Positions 1 to 5,237 of a stretch of 5,237 bases of DNA are shown here, one piece after another. Under the pieces are notes generated by a model. That model searched no databases, was not told where the DNA came from, and worked only from the letters and a program-made list of their open reading frames with translations. A program made the position numbers and the translations under genes. Positions within the stretch are counted from its first letter, which is position 1. Every line of letters begins with the position of its first letter. The DNA is from an uncultured Rickettsiales bacterium (GTDB taxonomy: Bacteria; Pseudomonadota; Alphaproteobacteria; Rickettsiales; Midichloriaceae). Location of the stretch: the NCBI GenBank assembly GCA_937996615.1, contig CALKVD010000031.1, positions 1 through 5,237 of the forward strand, written 5' to 3'.

Positions 1-2
1 TG

Positions 3-1676
3 CTAGAGGTTTATGCACCATTAGCAGGAAGATTTGGTCTTGGAAAATTTAAAGAGATTTTAGAAGACGGTGGTTTTGCGATTTTATATCCTGGACTTAG
101 AGAATCATTACTCCAAAGAATAGCCTATCTAAACGAAATTCCTAAATCGATTAATGATTCTGACACGATCAGCGCTTTCATGATTAATATATATAATTCC
201 ATCACCATGAATGGCATATCTGCTATCGTTGACGGCAGAGAAAAAGAAGTATATTCAATCTGGAAGAAGATGGTAGATAAAAAAATAAAATTTGAGAAGC
301 TATCTGATATATTCGCAGCCAGAATTATAACCGACACAGTTGCTAATTGCTATAAAGCCTTGGGTATTATACATTCAACATTTTCAGCTGTTGAAGGCAA
401 ATTTAAGGACTATATCAGTAGTCCAAAGGCGAACGGCTATAAATCAATTCATACCGTAGTTCTGGGACCCAATCTTTATCCAATTGAAATACAAATTAGA
501 ACTGAACAAATGCATAGAGAAGCTGAATTTGGAAATGCAGCACATTGGCTATATAAACAAGTTGATACAACCAGATCAGAACTTACATCGACGGTAGGTT
601 CCAAAAGAAAATCAAGACAAGAACCAGAAACAATAGTTACCAACCAGGCACAATCTATTAGTGCTATAGATTCAAATGAAAATGATATATTTTGCTTTTC
701 GCCAGTAGGCGATATCATCAACCTACCTCCAGGTTCAACAGCTTTGGACTTTGCTTTTCATATACATTCATGCATAGGAATCACTGCCTTCAAAGCAAAA
801 ATCAATCATCAAATTAAGCCGCTGCATTCCAAACTAAAGAATGGTGACCAGGTGGAAATTATGTGTAAATCATATCCCACTGTTAACCAAGACTGGCTTA
901 ATGTTATAACAAGCGATAGAGCTAAAAATTCTATCAAAAAATATATTAAAGAAAGTTCGAGAAATGAATTTGAAACAATTGGGCGCCAAGTTCTAATCAG
1001 CCAGCTAGGAACTGTAGGAATGAATTACAGTAAAAAAATTATCAAGAAAATACTACCTTATTTTGGAAATATTTCAATACGCGAACTCTTAAACGGGTTG
1101 GGACATGGAACAATCGATCATGAAAATGTTATCCAAAAAATAAGAAAACACTATGATCAAGCCCCAGTCATTCAAAGCGCCAAGGCAATAAATCTAATCA
1201 AAAACTACAAAAAAGATGTTGTAAATTTTGCCGATAATGAAGGAGGTATATTTGCCAATCTAATACAAAATATGGCAATACATCGTAATCATTGTTGCTA
1301 TCCTTTACCAGGTGAGAAAATTATGGGAATCTTTATAGATAATAATGGAATAGAAATCCACAAAGTTGAATGCTTGCATGCAAAAATTGAAGACCCAAAT
1401 CGACTAGCTTTTGAAATGCAGTGGAGTGGTGACGGCCATGATTGCTACCATGCCGGAATAAGGATATTAATAGCTCATAAAATTAACAGCTTAGCCATAA
1501 TAGCTTCAATAATAGGACAAAAATTGGTTAATATAGTCAACTTCCATATAATTACCCAATCAATCGATTTTTATGAAGCTATAATAGAAATAGAAGTAAA
1601 AGGATATTCTCACTTAGAAGATGTTATTGTAGCTTTATCAGCAACAGATGTCGCTTGTATGGTTGAGAGAATATGA
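3..1676 (+). CDS. rsh: RelA/SpoT-family (p)ppGpp synthetase, 5'-truncated by the window
   Basis: Cytoplasmic alarmone enzyme that transfers pyrophosphate from ATP to GDP/GTP in the stringent response. The frame is open from base 3, so the first in-frame ATG at 180 is internal; 557 residues are visible and roughly 150-180 N-terminal residues (the HD hydrolase region) are probably outside. Fragment residues 3-10 match the family motif YAPLA-R-G. The synthetase region (about 75-185) has GRxK, YSIWKKM, a conserved Asp in KLSDIFAARI, FKDYISSPKANGY, SIHT, EIQIRT and AEFGNAAHW, so substrate-binding and catalytic positions look intact. A TGS domain follows (about 227-290, FSPVGDIINLPPGST). Next come a Cys/His-rich region (about 428-459, HCCYPLPGEK and HKVECLH) and a C-terminal ACT-like domain (about 480-557). 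The connector before TGS lacks the usual W-LLE and DLF-DE signatures. The stop overlaps the next start. The family call is firm; hydrolase activity cannot be judged. Confidence 0.95.
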   Translation, partial: LEVYAPLAGRFGLGKFKEILEDGGFAILYPGLRESLLQRIAYLNEIPKSINDSDTISAFMINIYNSITMNGISAIVDGREKEVYSIWKKMVDKKIKFEKLSDIFAARIITDTVANCYKALGIIHSTFSAVEGKFKDYISSPKANGYKSIHTVVLGPNLYPIEIQIRTEQMHREAEFGNAAHWLYKQVDTTRSELTSTVGSKRKSRQEPETIVTNQAQSISAIDSNENDIFCFSPVGDIINLPPGSTALDFAFHIHSCIGITAFKAKINHQIKPLHSKLKNGDQVEIMCKSYPTVNQDWLNVITSDRAKNSIKKYIKESSRNEFETIGRQVLISQLGTVGMNYSKKIIKKILPYFGNISIRELLNGLGHGTIDHENVIQKIRKHYDQAPVIQSAKAINLIKNYKKDVVNFADNEGGIFANLIQNMAIHRNHCCYPLPGEKIMGIFIDNNGIEIHKVECLHAKIEDPNRLAFEMQWSGDGHDCYHAGIRILIAHKINSLAIIASIIGQKLVNIVNFHIITQSIDFYEAIIEIEVKGYSHLEDVIVALSATDVACMVERI

Positions 1677-2680
1677 AATGTGAGAAGAGTTTAATACATG
1701 ATAATTTATATGATATATTAGGTATTGATGAGAATTTGATTGTAGCAGAAAAATCAAATATTAATTATTGGCTAAATCAGTACACCGAATTATTGCCTCG
1801 CCTAACAGAAGCTAAGCAGCAAAACAAAGTTTTGGCACCAATGTTATCTTATATCAATAATGCAATCTTAATTGCAGAAAAATTTCATTCTTATTTTCAT
1901 TTCGAGCAATCTTTCGCCTATACAATTGCAGCTTATTGTCAGTATATTGCAATTATAGCTGGACTAGCTATAAAAGAATCAATCTCGGATTATATCAAAC
2001 GACTATACTATTATATTGACAAGGCTCTTGTTCAAGATCACTTGAACTTGCAAATCAAAGTTTTAGAAGAGGTAGGAAAGCAAATTATTACTATTGATAG
2101 TAATTTTAGTATACAAAGAATTATACCCTTAGCTCAAATTTTATCATATAACAAAGATTACAGGTGGGAAAAAGATTTTTTAGAATTTGCTACCAGCAGC
2201 AATAATATCTTTATTAATGAAAGATCAGATATAATGGTTTTAGATAATTTATTAACAACTATTTATCAACTGGCAGAAGATTTATATACAACCAAAGGTT
2301 GCCAAGGCGCAATTCAAAAAATTGAAGAAAACCTGGAAGAACAAAAAAAAATAATCTTTCAGTCACATAGGCTATATGTAGGCCAAGCTGTATTAGAAAT
2401 AAGTAAAATAATCAGCAATAAAAAAGATAGACCTAATATAACTTTTAATACATTGGGCAAAACTAAAGATGAGGCGGATCATTTATCTGATCAGCTAAAC
2501 TCAATTGCTCGTGCCCAAGCTAAAATTAACAAAGCAATCACGATCATCGAACGAGGCCATCAAAGATACCATAAATTTGCCTCAATAATATATAATATGA
2601 GAGCAAATATATACAGCATCCAAAACGAGTATTATCTAGCACAAAACGATAAAATTAAGGCTGATAATCTCGATACTTGA
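1673..2680 (+). CDS. Uncharacterised helical protein with C-terminal TPR-like repeat, coupled to rsh
   Basis: I do not recognise this 335-residue protein. Its ATG overlaps the rsh stop in an ATGA junction, with a purine-rich GAGAGA just upstream, so it is very likely translated together with rsh. There is no signal peptide. Composition is rich in Ile, Leu, Lys, Tyr, Gln and Asn with few prolines, suggesting mostly alpha-helix. An uncharged stretch at residues 81-100 (FAYTIAAYCQ then YIAIIAGLAI) could be a membrane segment or a buried helix pair. Residues 304-335 fit the tetratricopeptide pattern: Tyr307, Ala311, Tyr314, Ala323 and Ala330 fall on TPR positions 4, 8, 11, 20 and 27. This suggests a protein-binding role and a degenerate helical-repeat fold for the rest. 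Residues 212-232 (AIQKIEENLEEQKK) may form a short coiled coil. Base use resembles its neighbours, so there is no sign of recent transfer. That it is a real gene is likely; its function is unknown. Confidence 0.82.
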   Translation: MKCEKSLIHDNLYDILGIDENLIVAEKSNINYWLNQYTELLPRLTEAKQQNKVLAPMLSYINNAILIAEKFHSYFHFEQSFAYTIAAYCQYIAIIAGLAIKESISDYIKRLYYYIDKALVQDHLNLQIKVLEEVGKQIITIDSNFSIQRIIPLAQILSYNKDYRWEKDFLEFATSSNNIFINERSDIMVLDNLLTTIYQLAEDLYTTKGCQGAIQKIEENLEEQKKIIFQSHRLYVGQAVLEISKIISNKKDRPNITFNTLGKTKDEADHLSDQLNSIARAQAKINKAITIIERGHQRYHKFASIIYNMRANIYSIQNEYYLAQNDKIKADNLDT

Positions 2681-2702
2681 TAACATACTTGCTTAATAAT
2701 TT

Positions 2703-2808
2703 AGCATTATAGTACCAGAACAGCACAGGGCTGCGGACAAAAGAATAAAGTACTGTAATGATTTTATTGCTTTTGGCAGCCGTGTCTGAAGTCTATATAA
2801 ATAGTGCT
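2703..2808. other. Imperfect rod-like inverted repeat between convergent genes
   Basis: Nearly all of the gap between the 1673-2680 gene and the HU gene folds back on itself. From the tip outward: loop of about 9-13 nt around 2750-2762; AATAAA (2744-2749) with TTTATT (2763-2768); CAAAAG (2738-2743) with CTTTTG (2770-2775), separated by one unpaired G at 2769; bulge GGA (2735-2737); GGCTGC (2729-2734) with GCAGCC (2776-2781); a G/G mismatch; ACA (2725-2727) with TGT (2783-2785); unpaired C2724; CAG (2721-2723) with CTG (2786-2788). A weaker outer part pairs TATAG (2708-2712) with CTATA (2793-2797) and AGCA (2703-2706) with TGCT (2805-2808). No run of T follows on either strand, so it is not a standard intrinsic terminator. 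It may be a bidirectional 3'-end structure, a palindromic repeat element or a small structured RNA. The pairing is seen directly; the role is unknown. Confidence 0.55.
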
Positions 2809-2814
2809 TAAGTT

Positions 2815-3096
2815 CTATTTAGAACTTGCAACTGCTTCCTTAAGCTTTTTACCAGGAGCAAACTTAGGTTTTTTAGTTGCAGGCACATTTATTTTTTTAC
2901 CATTTTGTGGATTAGTTACAGTTTTTGCTGCTACCTTAACCACTTTAAAGGTTCCAATACCAACAAAGCGTATGTCGCTTCCTTTGCATAGAGACTCGCT
3001 CACAGTACGCCAAAAATGATCTAGCATTCTGGAAGCTTCAGCTTTGGTAATTTTAGCATTTTGTGCAAAATGCTCTAAGAACTCTGCTTTATTCAC
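2815..3096 (-). CDS. HU/IHF-family nucleoid-associated DNA-bending protein
   Basis: Small basic dimeric protein that binds and bends DNA in the nucleoid and assists replication, recombination and transcription. With the chosen GTG start (3096-3094) it has 93 residues, the usual HU size, and begins MNKAEF as HU proteins do. A GAGG Shine-Dalgarno sequence (3106-3103) lies 6 nt upstream. A longer reading from TTG at 3108 would use that same GAGG as coding sequence and is less likely. The helical dimerisation half covers residues 1-45; GIGTF (46-50) replaces the common GFGTF. The DNA-binding arm holds NPQNG (62-66) with the intercalating Pro63, then KINVPATKKPKF and a GKKLKEAV tail. The Arg usual before NPQ is Thr61. 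The HU versus IHF subunit cannot be settled, but the start and arm look more HU-like. It is transcribed away from recA. Confidence 0.93.
   Translation of the reverse strand: MNKAEFLEHFAQNAKITKAEASRMLDHFWRTVSESLCKGSDIRFVGIGTFKVVKVAAKTVTNPQNGKKINVPATKKPKFAPGKKLKEAVASSK
3055..3074 (-). repeat. 20-bp near-perfect palindrome within the HU coding start
   Basis: AGCATTTTG (3055-3063) and CAAAATGCT (3066-3074) are perfect inverted repeats separated by two bases. In the HU mRNA this spans codons 8-14 and would form an 8-bp stem closed by a GCAC loop, about 22 nt after the start codon. It may tune translation or serve as a cruciform or operator site, or it may be chance from codons such as CAT TTT and AAT GCT. 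The repeat is certain; a function is not. Confidence 0.5.
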
Positions 3097-3102
3097 AGTG
3101 TA

Positions 3103-3106
3103 CCTC
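3103..3106 (-). promoter_or_regulatory. Ribosome binding site that sets the HU start
   Basis: On the minus strand GAGG is followed by six bases and then GTG AAT AAA (Met-Asn-Lys). This spacing is near ideal and the resulting N-terminus matches the family, which favours GTG at 3096 over TTG at 3108. Confidence 0.75.
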
Positions 3107-3239
3107 AATGTATAAAATTATTGTTGTGGCATTTTACATATTCATAAAACGCTCATACTATAAACCCTAATACGCTACAAAAAGCTTGGCAAGTGATTTT
3201 TTCTGATTTTGCTAACTAAATACTACTTATGATTGTATT

Positions 3240-3255
3240 TTGCTGCAGACAGCAA
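3240..3255. promoter_or_regulatory. 16-bp dyad, possible operator over the recA -35 element
   Basis: TTGCTG (3240-3245) and CAGCAA (3250-3255) are perfect inverted repeats separated by CAGA. The size and symmetry suit a dimeric repressor, and the left half coincides with the candidate -35. It resembles a LexA-type site in size only; its half-sites match neither the CTGT/ACAG nor the GTTC type. Confidence 0.35.
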
Positions 3256-3267
3256 TATATCTATACT
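3240..3267 (+). promoter_or_regulatory. Candidate sigma-70 promoter for recA
   Basis: TTGCTG (3240-3245), 16 bases, then TATACT (3262-3267) gives a reasonable -35/-10 pair. It would produce a leader of about 125 nt before recA. A nearer -10-like element, TAAAAT (3361-3366), has only a poor -35 (TTGGAG at 3339-3344). In such AT-rich DNA these matches are weak evidence. Confidence 0.35.
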
Positions 3268-3279
3268 ATAAGTTTGAAT

Positions 3280-3315
3280 ATGCATGATGCAAAATATTAT
3301 CATCATATTATGCAT
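3280..3315 (+). other. Hairpin in the putative recA leader
   Basis: ATGCAT (3280-3285) plus GATG (3286-3289) can pair with CATC (3301-3304) and ATGCAT (3310-3315), leaving a five-base bulge (3305-3309) and an AT-rich loop. The stem is weak because of its base content. Each ATGCAT is also self-complementary, so a binding-site explanation is equally possible. Confidence 0.3.
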
Positions 3316-3371
3316 TTAGTGGTTGCTAAATTGGTCATTTGGAGCAAAAATGTAATAGTCTAAAATTAATT

Positions 3372-3389
3372 TTAAATTATTTAAATTAT
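3372..3389 (+). repeat. Tandem 9-bp AT repeat just upstream of recA
   Basis: TTAAATTAT occurs twice head to tail (3372-3380 and 3381-3389), right after the 12-bp palindrome AAAATTAATTTT (3362-3373). The block sits where a Shine-Dalgarno sequence would be expected and contains none. It should give an unstructured start region or act as an A/T-rich enhancer. It could also be simple compositional drift. Confidence 0.5.
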
Positions 3390-3398
3390 TAAACCAAT

Positions 3399-4427
3399 AT
3401 GGATAAACAAGCAGCGATAGATAATGCATTACGTATGATTAAAAAAGCATATGGCGAAGGATCAATTATGTATCTTGGGCAAAGACCCAATCTTGATGTT
3501 GGGGTTATCTCTACCGGTTCATTAGGATTAGATATTGCTTTAGGTGTAGGAGGATTGCCGAGAGGTAGAATCATAGAAATTTTTGGTCCAGAAAGTTCCG
3601 GCAAAACAACCTTGGCCTTGCATGCAATTGCCGAAGCACAAAAAATTGGTGAAAAATGTGCGTTTATTGACGCCGAGCATGCGTTAGATCCAGTTTATGC
3701 TAAAAAACTAGGTGTTAAAGTTGATGAATTAATAATATCTCAGCCAGATACCGGAGAACAGGCCCTAGAAGTTGCTGATGCATTAGTCAGATCTGGCGCT
3801 ATAGGGATTGTTGTCGTTGATAGCGTCGCAGCATTAGTTCCAAAAGCAGAAATAGATGGAGAAATGGGTGATAGCCATATGGGCTTACAAGCCCGCTTAA
3901 TGAGTCAAGCTTTGAGAAAGCTAACTGCGACAATCTCTAAAAGCAATGGTATTCTAATTTTTATTAATCAGATTAGGATGAAAATTGGAGTGATGTTTGG
4001 CAATCCCGAAACAACTACTGGCGGTAATGCTTTGAAATTCTATGCTTCCGTTCGGATAGATGTTCGTAGAGTTGGCACAATTAAAGATAAAGAGGATGCA
4101 GTTGGTAACCAGACTCGTGTTAAAGTTGTAAAAAACAAAGTAGCACCTCCTTTCCGTACTGTAGATTTTGATATTATGTATGGCGAAGGCATCTCCCATA
4201 TCGGCGAAATTATTGATATGGGCGTTCAAGCAGATATTATTGAAAAATCAGGCTCTTGGTTCTCTTATAATGGTACCAGGATAGGACAAGGACGCGAAAA
4301 TGTTAAAAAATATTTGCACGAAAATCCTACAATGGCTGCTGAAATAGAAGCAAAAATTCGCGTTAATGGTTCTGCTGCTGTTACCTATAACGAAGATGGT
4401 GAGGTTGCTACCACTAGTGCAGAATAA
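3399..4427 (+). CDS. recA: RecA recombinase
   Basis: ATP-dependent strand-exchange protein that forms filaments on single-stranded DNA, central to homologous recombination and repair. The gene is complete at 342 residues, within the usual range. Seen in order: N-terminal helix; [11 protein letters not shown] (21-31); Walker A GPESSGKT (63-70); [10 protein letters not shown] with catalytic Glu93; Walker B VVVD ending at Asp141; loop L1 around [12 protein letters not shown] (151-162); INQIRMKIG (189-197); loop L2 [10 protein letters not shown] (201-210); [11 protein letters not shown] (242-252); and C-terminal [18 protein letters not shown] (284-301). All key residues look intact. The C-terminal tail is short and only mildly acidic. 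The ATG at 3399 fits the family N-terminus, although no Shine-Dalgarno sequence precedes it. The gene diverges from the HU gene and is followed 66 nt later by lptD in the same direction and frame. Confidence 0.99.
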   Translation: MDKQAAIDNALRMIKKAYGEGSIMYLGQRPNLDVGVISTGSLGLDIALGVGGLPRGRIIEIFGPESSGKTTLALHAIAEAQKIGEKCAFIDAEHALDPVYAKKLGVKVDELIISQPDTGEQALEVADALVRSGAIGIVVVDSVAALVPKAEIDGEMGDSHMGLQARLMSQALRKLTATISKSNGILIFINQIRMKIGVMFGNPETTTGGNALKFYASVRIDVRRVGTIKDKEDAVGNQTRVKVVKNKVAPPFRTVDFDIMYGEGISHIGEIIDMGVQADIIEKSGSWFSYNGTRIGQGRENVKKYLHENPTMAAEIEAKIRVNGSAAVTYNEDGEVATTSAE

Positions 4428-4437
4428 TTTTTAGCTA

Positions 4438-4463
4438 AACCTTTAGGATCAATGCTAAAGGTT
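4438..4463 (+). terminator. Stem-loop between recA and lptD, possible attenuator
   Basis: AACCTTTAG (4438-4446) and CTAAAGGTT (4455-4463) form a perfect 9-bp stem with an 8-nt loop. A run of seven T (4472-4478) follows, but only after eight intervening bases, so this is not a textbook intrinsic terminator. The alternative lptD ATG (4452) and an AGGA lie in or beside the loop. It may partly end recA transcripts, stabilise their 3' end or limit lptD expression. Confidence 0.4.
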
Positions 4464-4493
4464 CGCCGACATTTTTTTAAACAAGATTTAATC

Positions 4494-5237
4494 ATGCTAA
4501 AAACATGGCCAAAATATCTATTAATCATAGCATTATTCCTTGGATTTGATAACCTTTGCTTCAACCAAAACCCTTCGTTTGCTAATTCTAACCAAAAGCA
4601 TACTGCATCGATTGAAGCGGACACGATAAGTTATGATAATACGAACAATCAAATTGTAGCACAAGGCAATGTAATAGCACAAAATCAAGAATATCAAACA
4701 AAAACAGAAAAAATAATTATAAATCATCATAAAAAAACTGCCTCGTCTAAAACCCAGTCGGTAATTAGTAGTCTAAACAAAGAAGACAATTATTGGGTTG
4801 AAAAATTTAATTTTGATTATGGCAAAAAAACTGGCACACTTGATAATATCAATGCAAAATTAAATAATAATCAAATTACTTTTAAAGCAAAAAATATCGA
4901 AGTCCGAGACAAAAAATATATTTTGCATGATGTTATTGCAACACCTTGCAAAATCTGTGATATATGCGACACACGCGAAGCATTATGGCAACTGCGCGCA
5001 ACAAAAATACAAGCTAGTGATGATGATATATTCTATAAAAACGTATCTTTTGATTTGCGAGGCAAGCCAATTTTATATCTACCTTATTTTAAAACGCCTG
5101 GATTGAATTGCACTCGTCGCAGTGGTTTTTTGATGCCAAAGTTATATTACAATAACAAATGGGGAATTGGAATAAGATTACCATATTATTGGAATATAAT
5201 GCCTAGCATGGATTTTACTATATCAACCAGCTTATAT
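4494..5237 (+). CDS. lptD: LPS-assembly outer membrane protein LptD (N-terminal part, cut by window end)
   Basis: LptD, with LptE, inserts lipopolysaccharide into the outer leaflet of the outer membrane. The frame is open to the window end and shows 248 residues of a protein usually 650-800 long. Residues 1-30 look like a Sec signal peptide (basic start, LLIIALFLGF core, possible cut after SFA at 30). Residues about 38-170 form the periplasmic OstA/LptA-like beta-jellyroll, beginning ASIEADTISYD with VAQGNV. Then come ALWQLRATKIQ (163-173), the barrel-entry motif GKPILYLPYFKTP (190-202), RRSGFLMP (208-215) and LPYYW (229-233), all typical of LptD. A cysteine cluster TPCKICDIC (150-158) matches the place of the N-terminal Cys in alphaproteobacterial LptD and may form disulfides. 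An in-frame ATG at 4452 would add 14 residues; its AGGA is only three bases away and it falls in a hairpin loop, so 4494 is preferred with modest confidence. Probably co-transcribed with recA. Confidence 0.93.
   Translation, partial: MLKTWPKYLLIIALFLGFDNLCFNQNPSFANSNQKHTASIEADTISYDNTNNQIVAQGNVIAQNQEYQTKTEKIIINHHKKTASSKTQSVISSLNKEDNYWVEKFNFDYGKKTGTLDNINAKLNNNQITFKAKNIEVRDKKYILHDVIATPCKICDICDTREALWQLRATKIQASDDDIFYKNVSFDLRGKPILYLPYFKTPGLNCTRRSGFLMPKLYYNNKWGIGIRLPYYWNIMPSMDFTISTSLY

Larger units (their letters stand above)
3097..3398. promoter_or_regulatory. Divergent intergenic region between the HU gene and recA
   Basis: About 300 non-coding bases hold the control regions of two divergent genes. 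On the HU side the clearest -10-like element on the minus strand is TATAGT (3162-3157), without a convincing -35 at proper spacing. On the recA side there is a candidate promoter (3240-3267) overlapping a dyad, then a hairpin (3280-3315), an ATG-TAA mini-ORF (3350-3355) and very AT-rich direct repeats up to the recA start. I find no pair of GTTC half-sites separated by seven bases, the SOS box known from free-living Alphaproteobacteria. Confidence 0.6.

Noticed and set aside
180..182. ATG at 180 as the rsh start
   Set aside because: The frame is open upstream to base 3 and encodes the family motif YAPLA-R-G, so this Met is internal.
2677..2712. Promoter reading into the rod-like repeat on the plus strand
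   Set aside because: TTGATA (2677-2682) and TTGCTT (2689-2694) have no -10 element at suitable spacing; TTATAG and AATAAT sit only about 12 nt from a -35 candidate.
2703..2808. SRP RNA or 6S RNA in the convergent gap
   Set aside because: The GGAAGGAAGCAGCC core of SRP RNA is absent on both strands (only GCAGCC is present). The available gap of 134 nt is shorter than usual for 6S RNA, and I could not match its conserved bubble features. A covariance search would decide.
2804..3019. Plus-strand reading frame opposite the HU gene
   Set aside because: It is the antisense shadow of the clearly conserved HU gene, with no ribosome binding site or family features.
3180..3203. A-run, CTTG/CAAG stem and T-run resembling a terminator
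   Set aside because: The stem is only 4 bp and it lies in a divergent promoter region, where a terminator is not expected.
3954..4229. Minus-strand reading frame within recA
   Set aside because: It lies wholly antisense to the conserved recA core and looks like a composition-driven shadow.
4385..4730. Two minus-strand reading frames over the recA end and lptD start
   Set aside because: They overlap each other and oppose recA/lptD, whose plus-strand reading gives clear family motifs.
1..5237. CRISPR, tRNA, rRNA, insertion sequence or toxin-antitoxin genes
   Set aside because: I saw no spaced direct-repeat array, cloverleaf, transposase motif or terminal inverted repeats, and no small gene pair on either strand.

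Overview
This is an AT-rich (by eye about one third G+C), gene-dense bacterial window. It holds five protein genes, two of them cut by the window edges. RecA and the LptD N-terminus look alphaproteobacterial, and the low G+C suggests a host-associated lineage such as Rickettsiales or Holosporales. That placement is inference from remembered family consensus, not from a tree.

Layout: (1) 3-1676 (+) is the 3' three quarters of a long RelA/SpoT homologue (rsh). It carries the (p)ppGpp synthetase, TGS, Cys/His-rich and ACT regions; the N-terminal HD hydrolase region lies upstream of the window. (2) 1673-2680 (+) overlaps rsh by ATGA and encodes a 335-residue, probably helical protein I do not recognise, with one convincing TPR-like repeat at its C-terminus. 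(3) 2681-2814 is a short gap between converging genes, filled by an imperfect rod-like inverted repeat of about 105 nt. (4) 2815-3096 (-) encodes an HU/IHF-family DNA-bending protein; its start is best set at a GTG with a good Shine-Dalgarno sequence. (5) 3097-3398 is a divergent intergenic region with a possible recA promoter overlapping a 16-bp dyad, a leader hairpin, short AT-rich repeats and an ATG-TAA mini-ORF. (6) 3399-4427 (+) is a complete recA. (7) 4494-5237 (+), open at the right edge, is the N-terminal third or so of lptD, the outer-membrane LPS transport protein. A perfect 9-bp inverted repeat lies between recA and lptD.

The genes are mostly core housekeeping: stringent response, nucleoid architecture, recombination and repair, and outer-membrane assembly. 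An intact synthetase region and an LptD imply a Gram-negative cell that still builds an LPS outer membrane and still makes alarmone. The least explained items are the rsh-coupled protein, the rod-like repeat at 2703-2808 and the architecture of the recA leader. I see no mobile element, CRISPR array, tRNA or rRNA, and no strong evidence of a wholly new system.
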